A stretch of DNA of 64,000 bases from JALZHR01 sp036388475 (GCA_036388475.1 DASVRT010000074.1:62001-126000); one strand, 5' to 3'. Shown: positions 27,062 to 35,154, counted from the first letter of the stretch. Notes: generated by a model from the letters alone, not told the origin. Numbers and translations: made by a program.

Positions 27062-27121
27062 ACTGAGCAGTGAGAACTGAGAACGGAAAACCCTTCTCAG
27101 TTCTCGCTGCTCGGTTCAGCC
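27062..27121. repeat. Heptamer cassette, convergent gap, overlapping the rhodanese 3' end
   Basis: Left arm of four 7-mers (actgagc, agtgaga, actgaga, acggaaa) and right arm of four (ttctcag, ttctcgc, tgctcgg, ttcagcc), complementary. The right arm encodes the last residues and the stop codon of the minus-strand rhodanese gene. Confidence 0.78.
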
Positions 27122-27456
27122 TGCCACGCCGTCCAGCCGCCAATCATCGAAAAAACATTCGTGTAACCCATTTTCCGTAAATTATCCGCCGCCAGCGCCG
27201 AGCGATAACCGCCGCCGCAATATAAAATTAATTCCGCGCCTTTATCGGGAATTTGATGCACGATGTCGCGTTCAATCACGCCGCGCCCGATGTGAATCGC
27301 GCCCTCGGCGTGCGCCGCGTTCCATTCGTTGTCTTCGCGGACATCGACGAGCGTCGCGCCGTTTTTTATTCTCGCCCGTGCTTCTTCGACGGAAATTTCT
27401 CTAACACGCGCCCGGGCGTCTTCGGCTAAAGCTGAAAATTCTTCGGAATGTTCCAT
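27097..27456 (-). CDS. Rhodanese-domain protein
   Basis: A 119-residue single-domain rhodanese; such proteins move sulfane sulfur through a persulfide on Cys. The active-site loop is CGGGYRS near residue 78, with an Arg as in sulfur-transfer forms. LVDVREDNEW near residue 36 is the conserved entry motif. No signal peptide, so cytosolic. The last residues, AEPSSEN and the stop, come from the heptamer cassette rather than from a conserved tail. It is divergent from a lipoprotein gene across a 90-nt gap. Confidence 0.9.
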   Translation of the reverse strand: MEHSEEFSALAEDARARVREISVEEARARIKNGATLVDVREDNEWNAAHAEGAIHIGRGVIERDIVHQIPDKGAELILYCGGGYRSALAADNLRKMGYTNVFSMIGGWTAWQAEPSSEN

Positions 27457-27546
27457 AAATTATTATAATTTTCGCAAAAGTCTGCTATGATTGCGTCTTT
27501 CAAGGATAAGGTTCTAAAAATCAAAATACAATTTGGAGAATAAAAA

Positions 27547-27969
27547 ATGAAAAAAGTTACGTTATTTTTATTATTGGCAATTTTCTGTCTGGGCTTAGTC
27601 GGATGCAGCAAAGACGCCGAAGTCGAATCATTTATTAGCGAAAACGACGCCGTTATGAAGGATATTACGACCAAGATTGATGCCAGCCCGACGGCGGCGG
27701 GCGTCGATGACGCGCAAAAATCTTTCGACGCGAAAAAAGCCAACCTGAAAACCAAATGGGACGCCATCAAGGACGCGCGCGGCGCGCAGGTCAGCGAAGC
27801 GACGCAAAAGAAACTGAACGACAGCGTGGCAAACAATATGAAAGCGCTGACCGACGTTTCGACGAAAAATATGATGAAACTGGCGCAGGACAAAGACGGC
27901 GCGACAAAATTCCAGAAGCTGATGCAGGATTACGCGGCAATCTTCGGACAAGGACCGGCGGCAAAATAA
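27547..27969 (+). CDS. Small lipoprotein of unknown function
   Basis: A 140-residue lipoprotein: signal peptide ending in the lipobox LVGC (Cys at residue 20) followed by SKDAE, so it should be released to the outer membrane. The mature part is helical and Lys-rich, without Cys. I do not recognise a family. It is a single gene with a strong terminator after it and a start preceded by ttggag. It may be abundant. Confidence 0.75.
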   Translation: MKKVTLFLLLAIFCLGLVGCSKDAEVESFISENDAVMKDITTKIDASPTAAGVDDAQKSFDAKKANLKTKWDAIKDARGAQVSEATQKKLNDSVANNMKALTDVSTKNMMKLAQDKDGATKFQKLMQDYAAIFGQGPAAK

Positions 27970-27990
27970 CTTTACCGAAAATCGTTTTTA

Positions 27991-28030
27991 TAAAACGCGA
28001 CCGAGCCGGATTTGCTCGGTCGCGTTTTAT
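27991..28030 (+). terminator. Strong Rho-independent terminator
   Basis: A perfect 16-bp stem (27991-28006 with 28014-28029, 7-nt loop) whose outer part is TTTTA/TAAAA. It ends the lipoprotein transcript and can work in both directions. Confidence 0.85.
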
Positions 28031-28048
28031 TTTGGGCAAGGGAAAATC

Positions 28049-28169
28049 AATTACGAATTACGAATTACGAATTACGAATGATTGATTTTTGACCTTTCGG
28101 ATTGAGCCGAATAAAGCTCGAAAGTCATCTTCATTTCATTCGTAATTCGTAATTTCGTAATTCGTAATT
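28049..28169. repeat. Heptamer cassette with four exact aattacg units per arm
   Basis: Left arm: aattacg four times (28049-28076), then aatga. Right arm: cgtaatt four times (28141-28154 and 28056+100 to 28169) with one extra t at 28155. The arms can pair over about 33 bp around a 55-nt loop. This is the least degenerate cassette in the window. It lies between the lipoprotein terminator and lpdA. Confidence 0.9.
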
Positions 28170-28254
28170 AACTTAACTAGCTTGTCGCCGGATAACTTCC
28201 TATAATAATTCTTTGGCTGTTTTTATAAAATTTTAATGGAAGAGGTCTAAAACA

Positions 28255-29664
28255 TTGGCAGAACAATTTGACGTCACGATTATCGGTTCCGGACCCGGCG
28301 GATATGTCGCCGCCGTGCGCGGAGCGCAGGTAGGTTTAAAAGTAGCTTTAATCGAAAAGGAAAAAGACGCGCGCCTCGGCGGAACGTGCGGTTTGCGCGG
28401 CTGTATCCCGACCAAAGCGCTTTTGCAGGCGGCGCATCTGTATGAAAAAGCGGAACATTTTGCCGATTGGGGCATTAAAGTCGAAAATCTCGGTTTTGAC
28501 TGGACGCAGGTGCAGAAACGCAAAAGCGACGTCGTCGCCAAAAACTCGGCGGGCGTTTCCTACCTGATGAAGAAGCACAAAATCACCGTTTTCAACGGCT
28601 TCGGCAAAATCGCGGGGCGCGGCAAAGTCGAAGTCGAAGCGGAAGGCGGCAAAAAAGAAACGATTGACACCAAAAACATTATCATCGCGACGGGTTCGGT
28701 TGTGCGCCCGATTCCCGGCTTTGAGGTTGACGGCAAACAGGTCGTCAATTCCGACCAGATTCTGGAACTCGACCGCGTTCCGAAATCGATGCTGGTGATG
28801 GGTTCGGGCGCGGTCGGCGTCGAATTCGCTTCCGTCTATTCGCGCTTCGGCTGCGAGACGACGGTCGTCGAATTAATGGATCGCATAGTGCCGGTCGAAG
28901 ACGCCGAAGTTTCCAAAGAGCTCGCCCGCGCCTTCAAAAAACGCGGCATCAAGGTCGAAACCGGAATAAAATTGGATAAACTGCAAAAATCGAAAACCGG
29001 CGTCAAAGCGACCGGCAAAGACTCGAAAGGCAAAGACGTAACTTTTGAAGCCGAAATGTTTCTCGTCGCCGTCGGGCGGATGCCGTATCTCGAAAAACTC
29101 GGCTTGGAAAACACCAAAGTCGTCGTCAACCCGCGCGGCACAATCAAGGTCAACGGGTACTGCGAAACCGACGAGCCGGGCATTTACGCCATCGGCGACG
29201 TTATCGACACGGCGTGGCTCGCGCATTTAGCTTCCAAAGAAGGCATTCTGGTCGTCGAACGAATCGCGGGCAAAACGGTCGAGCCGATTAATCACCGCCT
29301 CGTCCCGAACTGCACCTACTGCGACCCGGAAGTCGCTTCGGTCGGCTTGACCGAAGCCAAAGCCAAAGAAGAGGGCTACGACGTAAAAGTCGGCAAATTC
29401 CCGTTCTCGGCTAGCGGCAAAGCGCGCATCCTGGGCGAAACCGACGGTTTTGTAAAAATCGTCTCCGAGAAAAAATACGACGAAGTTCTCGGCGTCCACA
29501 TCATCGGACCGCACGCCACGGAACTGCTTGCCGAAGCCTGCGTCGCGATGGCGCTGGAAACAACGGCTGACGAACTGGGCAGAACGATTCACGCGCACCC
29601 GACCGTCAGCGAATCCGTAATGGAAGCGGCGGAAGGCGTTCACGATTTGACGATTCATATCTAA
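28255..29664 (+). CDS. lpdA: Dihydrolipoyl dehydrogenase (E3)
   Basis: The FAD enzyme that reoxidises lipoamide on E2 of 2-oxoacid dehydrogenases and on glycine cleavage H protein. The 469-residue protein begins TIIGSGPGGYVAA (FAD), has the redox pair Cys45/Cys50 (CGLRGC), a NAD site VMGSGAVGVEFASVY near 181, and the C-terminal catalytic HAHPTVSE. The likely start is TTG at 28255, 12 nt after a ggaagagg ribosome-binding site; I see no better ATG. The other subunits of the dehydrogenase are 7-15 kb downstream. It is followed after 3 nt by a PIN toxin gene. Confidence 0.95.
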   Translation: MAEQFDVTIIGSGPGGYVAAVRGAQVGLKVALIEKEKDARLGGTCGLRGCIPTKALLQAAHLYEKAEHFADWGIKVENLGFDWTQVQKRKSDVVAKNSAGVSYLMKKHKITVFNGFGKIAGRGKVEVEAEGGKKETIDTKNIIIATGSVVRPIPGFEVDGKQVVNSDQILELDRVPKSMLVMGSGAVGVEFASVYSRFGCETTVVELMDRIVPVEDAEVSKELARAFKKRGIKVETGIKLDKLQKSKTGVKATGKDSKGKDVTFEAEMFLVAVGRMPYLEKLGLENTKVVVNPRGTIKVNGYCETDEPGIYAIGDVIDTAWLAHLASKEGILVVERIAGKTVEPINHRLVPNCTYCDPEVASVGLTEAKAKEEGYDVKVGKFPFSASGKARILGETDGFVKIVSEKKYDEVLGVHIIGPHATELLAEACVAMALETTADELGRTIHAHPTVSESVMEAAEGVHDLTIHI

Positions 29665-29667
29665 ACG

Positions 29668-30096
29668 ATGTCGCCGGCTTGGCAAATCATTTTAGATACA
29701 AACATTCTGATTGCCGCTTTTCGTTCAAAACGTGGAGCGGCAAATCTTTTGCTCGATAAACTCGATGATTCGCGTTGGCAGGTGAATGTCTCGACGCCGC
29801 TGCTGCTCGAATACGAAGACGTTTTGAAGCGTTCCGAAATGAACGCTTTTTTCTCGGCGACGAACGTTGACATTTTCCTCGACGGACTTTGTACTATAGC
29901 CGAAAATCACGATATTTTCTTTCTCCGGCGGCTTCTGGCAAAAGACCCTAACGATGCTTTCATTCTCGAACTCGCCGTGCGCGTCAATGCCGATTTTATT
30001 ATTACCTATAACGCGAAAGACTTTAGCGCTGCCGCTGATTTTGGTATAAAATTAGCTACGCCGAAGGAATTTCTACAATTTGTCGGAGATTTATAA
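29668..30096 (+). CDS. PIN-domain toxin
   Basis: A 142-residue PIN nuclease of the COG1569 type. Acidic residues for the metal site are Asp11 (IILDTNILIAA), Glu48, Asp92 (LAKDPNDAFILE) and Asp117-region residues (NAKDF). Such toxins cut RNA. It starts 3 nt after lpdA and ends one base before its partner, so the two TA genes may be co-transcribed with the housekeeping gene. The toxin comes first, the reverse of most vapBC loci. Confidence 0.85.
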   Translation: MSPAWQIILDTNILIAAFRSKRGAANLLLDKLDDSRWQVNVSTPLLLEYEDVLKRSEMNAFFSATNVDIFLDGLCTIAENHDIFFLRRLLAKDPNDAFILELAVRVNADFIITYNAKDFSAAADFGIKLATPKEFLQFVGDL

Positions 30097-30097
30097 A

Positions 30098-30334
30098 ATG
30101 ACTACGATTAGCACGAAAATTCCCGATACGCTTTTTCGCCAAGCCCAGACGATTGCCGAGCGCGAAGATATGACGCTCGACCAATTCATCGCCCTGGCGC
30201 TGGCAAGTCAGATTCCAAGCTGGAATGTCGGAAAAACCTTTGCCGAACGCGCCGAAAAAGGCGATTGGGAAAAGGCGCGTAAGATTTTGGCGAAAGCGCC
30301 CAATGCCGAAGCGGAAGACTACGATAAACTTTAA
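30098..30334 (+). CDS. Antitoxin of the PIN pair (RHH-like)
   Basis: A 78-residue protein; the N-terminal 30 residues (TTISTKIPDTLFRQAQTIAERE then MTLDQFIALALAS) look like a ribbon-helix-helix DNA-binding unit, and the C-terminal half (about 50-78) is a charged tail that would wrap the toxin. It starts 1 nt after the PIN gene. An in-frame TTG at 30080 would lengthen it by six residues inside the toxin gene, but the ATG is the expected start. It should bind its own promoter, but the operator is not obvious, since the pair sits behind lpdA. Confidence 0.78.
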   Translation: MTTISTKIPDTLFRQAQTIAEREDMTLDQFIALALASQIPSWNVGKTFAERAEKGDWEKARKILAKAPNAEAEDYDKL

Positions 30335-30368
30335 CTGAAGTTGCGGAAGGCTTCCACGATTGAGAACG

Positions 30369-30480
30369 TTTTGACCTAAACGATTAGGCTCGGAACCCAA
30401 TCAATTAGGTTTCAGAGCTAATTTTTCGGCTTTTGACCTGATTCGCCTGACAAAAGTTTTGAATTTAAGACGTTAGCGAT
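30369..30480. repeat. Weak 21-nt periodic region
   Basis: Degenerate units of about 21 nt, with words such as ttttgacct recurring at 30369 and 30431. The match is loose, and I list it because a clear 21-nt array exists at 40909. It contains an imperfect inverted repeat (about 13 of 19 pairs). Confidence 0.3.
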
Positions 30481-30515
30481 TAAACGGGCGCGATTCATTC
30501 GCTCTCGTTTTTTGT

Positions 30516-30521
30516 TATAAT
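30516..30521 (+). promoter_or_regulatory. Consensus -10 box upstream of the HipA-like gene
   Basis: A perfect TATAAT 19 nt before the ATG at 30540. The -35 candidate is weak (TTCATT, 16 bp upstream). With such a short leader the ribosome-binding site is poor. Confidence 0.4.
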
Positions 30522-30539
30522 CACACTTTTTATTCGGAT

Positions 30540-31307
30540 ATGAATTTACGAACCGTGAAAGCTATGCGATATGTGACGCCGCTGCGTGAAGGCGGCTCGC
30601 TGCCGGCGATTGTCGAAGCGGACGACGACGGGCTTTACGTGCTGAAATTTCGCGGCGCGGGGCAGGGCTTAAAGGCTCTGATTGCCGAATTAATCGCCGG
30701 TGAAATCGGTCGCGCGCTCGGGCTTCGCGTGCCCGAAATCGTTCTGGTCGAGGTTGACGGGCGGCTGGCGCGCACCGAGCCGGACCCGGAAATTCAGGAT
30801 TTGATTAAAGCCAGCGACGGCTTGAATCTCGCGCTCGATTACCTGCCCGGCTCGATTACGTTCGACACGCTGATTGAAAAGCCCGCGGCGGCGCTCGCTT
30901 CCGAAATCGTCTGGTTCGACGCTTTGACGGCGAACGTCGACCGCACGGCGCGCAACGCCAATATGCTCTGGTGGCACAAAAATCTGTGGCTGATTGACCA
31001 CGGCGCGGCGTTTTTTTATCACCACAACGCGGACACGTTCGCGGCGAACAGCCGCAATCCTTTCCGGCAGATAAAAGACCATATGCTGCTGCCTTTCGCG
31101 GACGAAATCGAAAAAGCGGACGCCGCAGCGAGCGCAAAATTGACGCCGGAAATCCTGCGCGCAATCGTCAGCCTGATTCCCGGCGAATGGCTCGGCGAGG
31201 CGGAAAAAGAGCGCGCGGATTACCTTGAATTTTTGACCGCGCGGCTTGGCGCGCCGCGCGAATTTGTAAAGGAGGCGATGGATGCCCGAAGAAATCTGCC
31301 CGTTTGA
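30540..31307 (+). CDS. HipA-like kinase domain protein
   Basis: A 255-residue protein of the HipA-like kinase family. Motifs: YVLKFRGAGQG near residue 37 as nucleotide-binding Lys region, WFDALTANVDRTARNANML near 126 as the catalytic loop with Asp and Asn, and LWLIDHGAAFF near 151 as the Mg-binding Asp. It is shorter than HipA toxins and lacks the N-terminal antitoxin-contact part. Its 3' end overlaps the next gene by 26 nt. Substrate unknown. The pair with DUF3037 recurs in many bacteria; I infer a joint function. Confidence 0.8.
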   Translation: MNLRTVKAMRYVTPLREGGSLPAIVEADDDGLYVLKFRGAGQGLKALIAELIAGEIGRALGLRVPEIVLVEVDGRLARTEPDPEIQDLIKASDGLNLALDYLPGSITFDTLIEKPAAALASEIVWFDALTANVDRTARNANMLWWHKNLWLIDHGAAFFYHHNADTFAANSRNPFRQIKDHMLLPFADEIEKADAAASAKLTPEILRAIVSLIPGEWLGEAEKERADYLEFLTARLGAPREFVKEAMDARRNLPV

Positions 31308-31668
31308 TTACGCCGTCTTCCGCCTCGTGCCGCGCGTCGAGCGCGAAGAATTTTTCAACGTCGGCGTCATCGTCTCCTGCCCGGCGCGGAAATTTCTCGA
31401 AGCGCGCATTCATCTGAGCGAGGAAAAATTAAAGGCTTTCGCGCCCGCGCTCGACGCGGAAACCATTCAAAAATATCTCGGAATCATCCCGAAAATCTGC
31501 GCCGGAGACCAGGCGGCGGGCGTCATCGGGCGGCTCACGCCGCGCGAGCGTTTTTACTGGCTGACCGCCCAGCGCAGCACGATTATCCAGACTTCGCCCG
31601 TCCATACCGGCTTCTGCGACGACGCGGGCGACGTGCTCCGGCGACTTTTCGACAAAATGGTCGGCTGA
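31282..31668 (+). CDS. DUF3037 protein
   Basis: A 128-residue protein of the DUF3037 family, known by the pattern FDYAVFRLVPRVEREEFFNVGVIV at the start and RLTPRERFYWLTAQRSTIIQTS near residues 85-106. Function unknown. It overlaps the end of the HipA-like kinase gene by 26 nt and is translated from a ribosome-binding site (aaggagg) inside it, so both products are made together. The HipA-like plus DUF3037 order is conserved in bacteria. Confidence 0.85.
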   Translation: MPEEICPFDYAVFRLVPRVEREEFFNVGVIVSCPARKFLEARIHLSEEKLKAFAPALDAETIQKYLGIIPKICAGDQAAGVIGRLTPRERFYWLTAQRSTIIQTSPVHTGFCDDAGDVLRRLFDKMVG

Positions 31669-31708
31669 CGACATTTTTTCCCGAATTTGTTATCATCTAC
31701 AATTTCTT

Positions 31709-32944
31709 ATGGCAACCACGCAGACATCTTACCCGCGCAGCAAAATCAAGATTCTTTTGCTCGAAAACATCTCGGAATCGGCAATCGAGGAATTTAAAGC
31801 GAGCGGTTATGTCGAAATCAAAAAAATTTCCGGCGCTTTGAGCGAGGCGGATTTGGTTCGGGAAATCAAAGGCGTTCATATTCTGGGCATTCGCTCGAAG
31901 ACGCGGATTACGGAAAAAATAATCGAAAAAGCCGACCGGCTGCTGGCAATCGGCGCTTTCTGCATCGGGATTAACCAGGTCAATTTGAAAGCCGCGACCG
32001 CGAAAGGAGTCGCCGTTTTTAACGCGCCTTATTCGAACACGCGCTCGGTTGCCGAGCTGGTTATCGGTTTGTGCGTGATGCTGATTCGCCGGATTACCGA
32101 TAAAAATATCGCGGCGCATAACGGAATCTGGCTGAAAGACGCGGCGGGCAGCTTTGAATTGCGCGGAAAGACTCTCGGCATTATCGGTTACGGCAATATC
32201 GGCTCGCAGGTTTCGGTGATGGCTGAGGCTTTGGGTATGCACGTCATTTATTACGACGTTTTGACCAAGCTGCCGCACGGCAACGCCAAGCAGGAACGCG
32301 ATTTGCGCGCGCTTCTGAAAAAGTCGGACATCGTTACCTTGCACGTGCCGTCGGACGCGACGACGCGCAATATGATTAATGAGGAAACGCTTTCCTATTT
32401 ACAGAAAGGCAGTATTCTGCTCAATTATTCGCGCGGCGACGTGGTCGATTTGGAAGCCTTGCGAAAAGCGCTTGAGAAAGAAACAATCAGCGGCGCGGCG
32501 GTTGACGTTTTTCCCGAAGAACCCGAAAAAAACGGCGATTCTTTCACGACGATTCTGCAAAATCTGCCGAACGTCATCTTAACGCCGCACATCGGCGGCT
32601 CGACCGAAGAAGCGCAGGCGAATATCGGTCTGGACGTGACGGCGAAATTGATAAATTATATGGAACTCGGCACGTCTACGGGGTCGCACACCGTGCCCGA
32701 TTTGAATCTGCCGCCGCAAGCCGGAACGCACCGCATCCTGCACATTCACCGAAATATTCCGGGCGTTCTGGGCGAGATAAACTCGAAATTATCGACGCGC
32801 GGCATCAATATCGTCGGTCAATATTTAAAGACGAACGACGAAATAGGCTACGTGATTCTGGACATCGACACCGAACTTTCCAAAGAGGCTTTTGACATTT
32901 TAAAGGAAGTTAAGGCGACAATAAAAACGCGAATGGTTTATTAA
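31709..32944 (+). CDS. serA: D-3-phosphoglycerate dehydrogenase
   Basis: First step of serine biosynthesis, oxidation of 3-phosphoglycerate with NAD. The 411-residue length, with a C-terminal ACT domain (HIHRNIPGVLGEINSKLS from about residue 346), matches the shorter SerA form regulated by serine. The NAD-binding motif is GYGNIGSQ near 158, and the catalytic His lies in TPHIGGSTEEAQ near 293, with Arg and Glu in the usual places (SRGDVVD, PEEP). It stands alone between the DUF3037 gene and a secreted gene that follows 5 nt later. Confidence 0.94.
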   Translation: MATTQTSYPRSKIKILLLENISESAIEEFKASGYVEIKKISGALSEADLVREIKGVHILGIRSKTRITEKIIEKADRLLAIGAFCIGINQVNLKAATAKGVAVFNAPYSNTRSVAELVIGLCVMLIRRITDKNIAAHNGIWLKDAAGSFELRGKTLGIIGYGNIGSQVSVMAEALGMHVIYYDVLTKLPHGNAKQERDLRALLKKSDIVTLHVPSDATTRNMINEETLSYLQKGSILLNYSRGDVVDLEALRKALEKETISGAAVDVFPEEPEKNGDSFTTILQNLPNVILTPHIGGSTEEAQANIGLDVTAKLINYMELGTSTGSHTVPDLNLPPQAGTHRILHIHRNIPGVLGEINSKLSTRGINIVGQYLKTNDEIGYVILDIDTELSKEAFDILKEVKATIKTRMVY

Positions 32945-32949
32945 AATTT

Positions 32950-33960
32950 ATGAGAATATTCGTTTTGTTATTAACAATTTTTCTTGCATCCGCAATTACC
33001 GAAGCGCAGTGGCAAAAACAGACGATTGAGACAAAGGCGAGCCTGCGCGGGCTTGTCGTCGTCAACGAAAAAGTAATCTGGGCGAGCGGCACGGGCGGCA
33101 GCTTTCTGAAAACGACGGACGGCGGAAAAACGTGGACGGTCGGCAAAGTTCCCGGCGCGGAAAAACTCGATTTTCGCGACGTCGAAGCCTTCGATGCAGA
33201 CACGGCTTATCTTTTGAGTATCGGCGAAGGCGAAAATTCGCGCATTTACAAAACGACGGACGGCGGCGCGACCTGGAAAATGCAATTCAAAAACGCGAAC
33301 CCGAAAGCTTTTTTCGACGCGATTGCCTTCTGGGACAAAAACAACGGGATTGCTATGTCAGACCCGGTCGACGGTAAATATTTATTAATGACGACGACCG
33401 ACGGCGAAACGTGGAAGCCGCTCGGAACCGACAAAATGGCAAACGCGAAAGAAGGCGAAGCCGCCTTTGCCGCGAGCGGAACTTGTTTGATAACCGGCGG
33501 AAAATCGGACGTTTTTCTCGTTTCGGGCGGAAATGACGCCCGAGTTTTTCGCTCGAATAATCGCGGCTTGAGCTGGTTTGTCTCCGCAACGCCGATAGTC
33601 AAAGGGACGGCGGGCAGCGGAATTTTTTCGATTGCGATGTTTGATAGTAAAAACGGCGTCATCGTCGGCGGAAACTACGAAAAACCGTCCGAGACGACAA
33701 ACAATTTAGCTTTTACAAACGACGGCGGAAAAACGTGGAAGCCGGGAAAAGGCTTAAGCGGCTATCGTTCGGGCGCAGCTTACATTAATAAAAAAACGAT
33801 TGTCGCGGTCGGCGCGTCAGGCGCGGATTTATCGAGCGACGGCGGAAAAACGTGGAAAAATCTCGGTAAGGAAAATTACAACTCCGTGCAGGCAAAAGGC
33901 AAACGCGCAGTCTGGGCGGTCGGCGCAAACGGCTTGGTCGCTAAACTTATTTCAGAGTAG
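32950..33960 (+). CDS. Secreted Ycf48-like beta-propeller (BNR/Asp-box) protein
   Basis: A 336-residue exported protein: signal peptide at 1-19 and then about five Asp-box repeats (S/T-x-D-G-G-x-T-W; for example KTTDGGKTWTVG at 54 and TNDGGKTWKPG at 258). This fits a Ycf48-like or oxidoreductase-type beta propeller. In bacteria outside photosynthesis its role is unclear; it may assist assembly of a membrane complex. It follows serA by 5 nt, and the coupling to serine synthesis may be incidental. Confidence 0.82.
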   Translation: MRIFVLLLTIFLASAITEAQWQKQTIETKASLRGLVVVNEKVIWASGTGGSFLKTTDGGKTWTVGKVPGAEKLDFRDVEAFDADTAYLLSIGEGENSRIYKTTDGGATWKMQFKNANPKAFFDAIAFWDKNNGIAMSDPVDGKYLLMTTTDGETWKPLGTDKMANAKEGEAAFAASGTCLITGGKSDVFLVSGGNDARVFRSNNRGLSWFVSATPIVKGTAGSGIFSIAMFDSKNGVIVGGNYEKPSETTNNLAFTNDGGKTWKPGKGLSGYRSGAAYINKKTIVAVGASGADLSSDGGKTWKNLGKENYNSVQAKGKRAVWAVGANGLVAKLISE

Positions 33961-33980
33961 CTTTAGTTTCAAGTTAAAGT

Positions 33981-34340
33981 ATGTGGGAAAATCGTCCGGA
34001 AAATCTCTTAGCGCGCCTGAAAATTACTCTTTTTCTTTTTCGGAAAAGTCCGGTTTTTGATAAATACGAGGAAACCGCGAAGCTAAAAGACCGGACGACG
34101 GATTTCAGCCGGATTCGCTGTCCTTTATGCCGCTGGCAGCCGCGGGCGTCGAGCCGCTGGTGTTGCAGCGATGCCGCCGGTTATCCTCATTTTTTTTATA
34201 ACGGCTGCGGCACGGTTTGGAACACTTTCGAGACGCGCGGGCGCTGTCCGGGCTGCGCTCATCAATGGAGCTGGACGGATTGCCTGCGCTGCCGGGGATG
34301 CTCGCCGCACGAAGAATGGTATGCGAAGGAAACGGATTGA
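33981..34340 (+). CDS. Cys-rich zinc-ribbon-like protein
   Basis: A 119-residue protein whose second half contains many Cys: CPLC near residue 47, CC, GCGTVWNTFETRGRCPGC, and later CLRCRGCSPHEEWY. These spacings suggest two zinc ribbons. Related proteins are found in Acidobacteriota; function unknown. No signal peptide. It begins 20 nt after the Ycf48-like gene. The C-terminal pattern HQWSWTDCLRC is a useful identifier. Confidence 0.72.
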   Translation: MWENRPENLLARLKITLFLFRKSPVFDKYEETAKLKDRTTDFSRIRCPLCRWQPRASSRWCCSDAAGYPHFFYNGCGTVWNTFETRGRCPGCAHQWSWTDCLRCRGCSPHEEWYAKETD

Positions 34341-34375
34341 CGACAATAATTCAATTAGCCGAGGCGGATAAAATT

Positions 34376-34555
34376 ATGGGAAAAACAGACGAAAGAATTG
34401 ACGCCTATATCGACAAATCTGCCGATTTTGCCAGACCGATTTTGAAACATTTGCGCGAGCTTGTTCAGCGCGCCTGCCCGGAAGTCGAAGAAACGATGGA
34501 GTGGAGCTGTCCGCGCTTTGATTACGCTGATTACGGAATTTTATTTCGACAGTGA
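34376..34555 (+). pseudogene. Truncated DUF1801-like gene
   Basis: The ATG at 34376 opens a frame like the N-terminal half of a DUF1801 protein (DERIDAYIDKSADFARPILKHL then VEETMEWSCPRFDY). After that it stops within 15 residues in a frame that is not DUF1801, whereas the family runs to about 110-150 residues. The next intact sequence belongs to a cupin in another frame. A deletion has removed the end of this gene. The repeats tgattacg at 34519-34526 and 34528-34535 lie at the breakpoint. Confidence 0.7.
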
Positions 34556-34783
34556 CTGGAAAACCCGGGAAAAACATCCGCACGGCGAAGAAATCGTCTA
34601 TTTGCTTTCGGGCGCGATGGATTTGATTCCGGAGACGGGCGGCGCGCGCCAAACGATTGAGCTTCGCTCGAAAGGTTTAGTCGTCGTTCCGCGCGATACG
34701 CGGCACACGGCGAAAGTTTTGAGCCGGGCAATGTGCCGGTGATAACGCACGGCAAAGAAACCGAGATTCGGGAAGCCGAGTAA
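34524..34783 (+). pseudogene. Cupin fragment, 5' truncated and frameshifted
   Basis: A cupin reads from about 34524 in frame (FYFDSDWKTREKHPHGEE then VYLLSGAMDLIPE). Its normal start is missing. Near 34714 a single base seems lost from a T-run, since the following residues (EPGNVPVITHGKE and on to 34783) are only in the next frame. The two lesions make it a remnant. Confidence 0.65.
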
Positions 34784-34804
34784 TTTTTATATCTTTTTAT
34801 ATAT

Positions 34805-35071
34805 ATGCAATATGCCTGGTATGATTTGCTCGGCTCAATCGGCGTCGGGCTGATAATTCTCACCTACGTCGCGCTCCAACTCGAAAAAATTCGCAGCGAA
34901 CAATTGCTTTATTCTTTGCTGAACGCCATCGGCGCCGGTCTGATTGTGTTTTCCCTATGTTTTAGTTTTAATTTTTCCGCTTTCGTAGTTGAATTTTTCT
35001 GGGTTTTGATTAGCCTATATGGAATAGGCAAACATTTTATGAAAGCTAAAAAGGAGAAAAGTGAAAGGTGA
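34805..35071 (+). CDS. CBU_0592-like small membrane protein
   Basis: An 88-residue protein with three membrane helices (YDLLGSIGVGLIILTYVALQL, then LLYSLLNAIGAGLIVFSL, then FVVEFFWVLISLYGIG). The pattern matches the CBU_0592-like family of small inner-membrane proteins of unknown function. The tail (KAKKEKSER) is encoded by the start of a heptamer cassette, which also supplies the stop codon. Confidence 0.75.
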   Translation: MQYAWYDLLGSIGVGLIILTYVALQLEKIRSEQLLYSLLNAIGAGLIVFSLCFSFNFSAFVVEFFWVLISLYGIGKHFMKAKKEKSER

Positions 35072-35150
35072 AAAAGTGAAAAGGTGAAATAAGGCTGCGA
35101 TGAAAGCTCAGCTTACTTTTTCACTCTTTCATTTTTCACTTTTTCACTTT
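35053..35150. repeat. Heptamer cassette between the CBU_0592-like gene and E1 alpha
   Basis: Left arm from 35053 (ggagaaa, agtgaaa, ggtgaaa and an 8-nt unit) and right arm 35116-35150 (tttttcac type), complementary. The left arm covers the end of the membrane-protein gene; the right arm ends 4 nt before the ATG of E1 alpha. Confidence 0.75.
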
Positions 35151-35154
35151 AACA

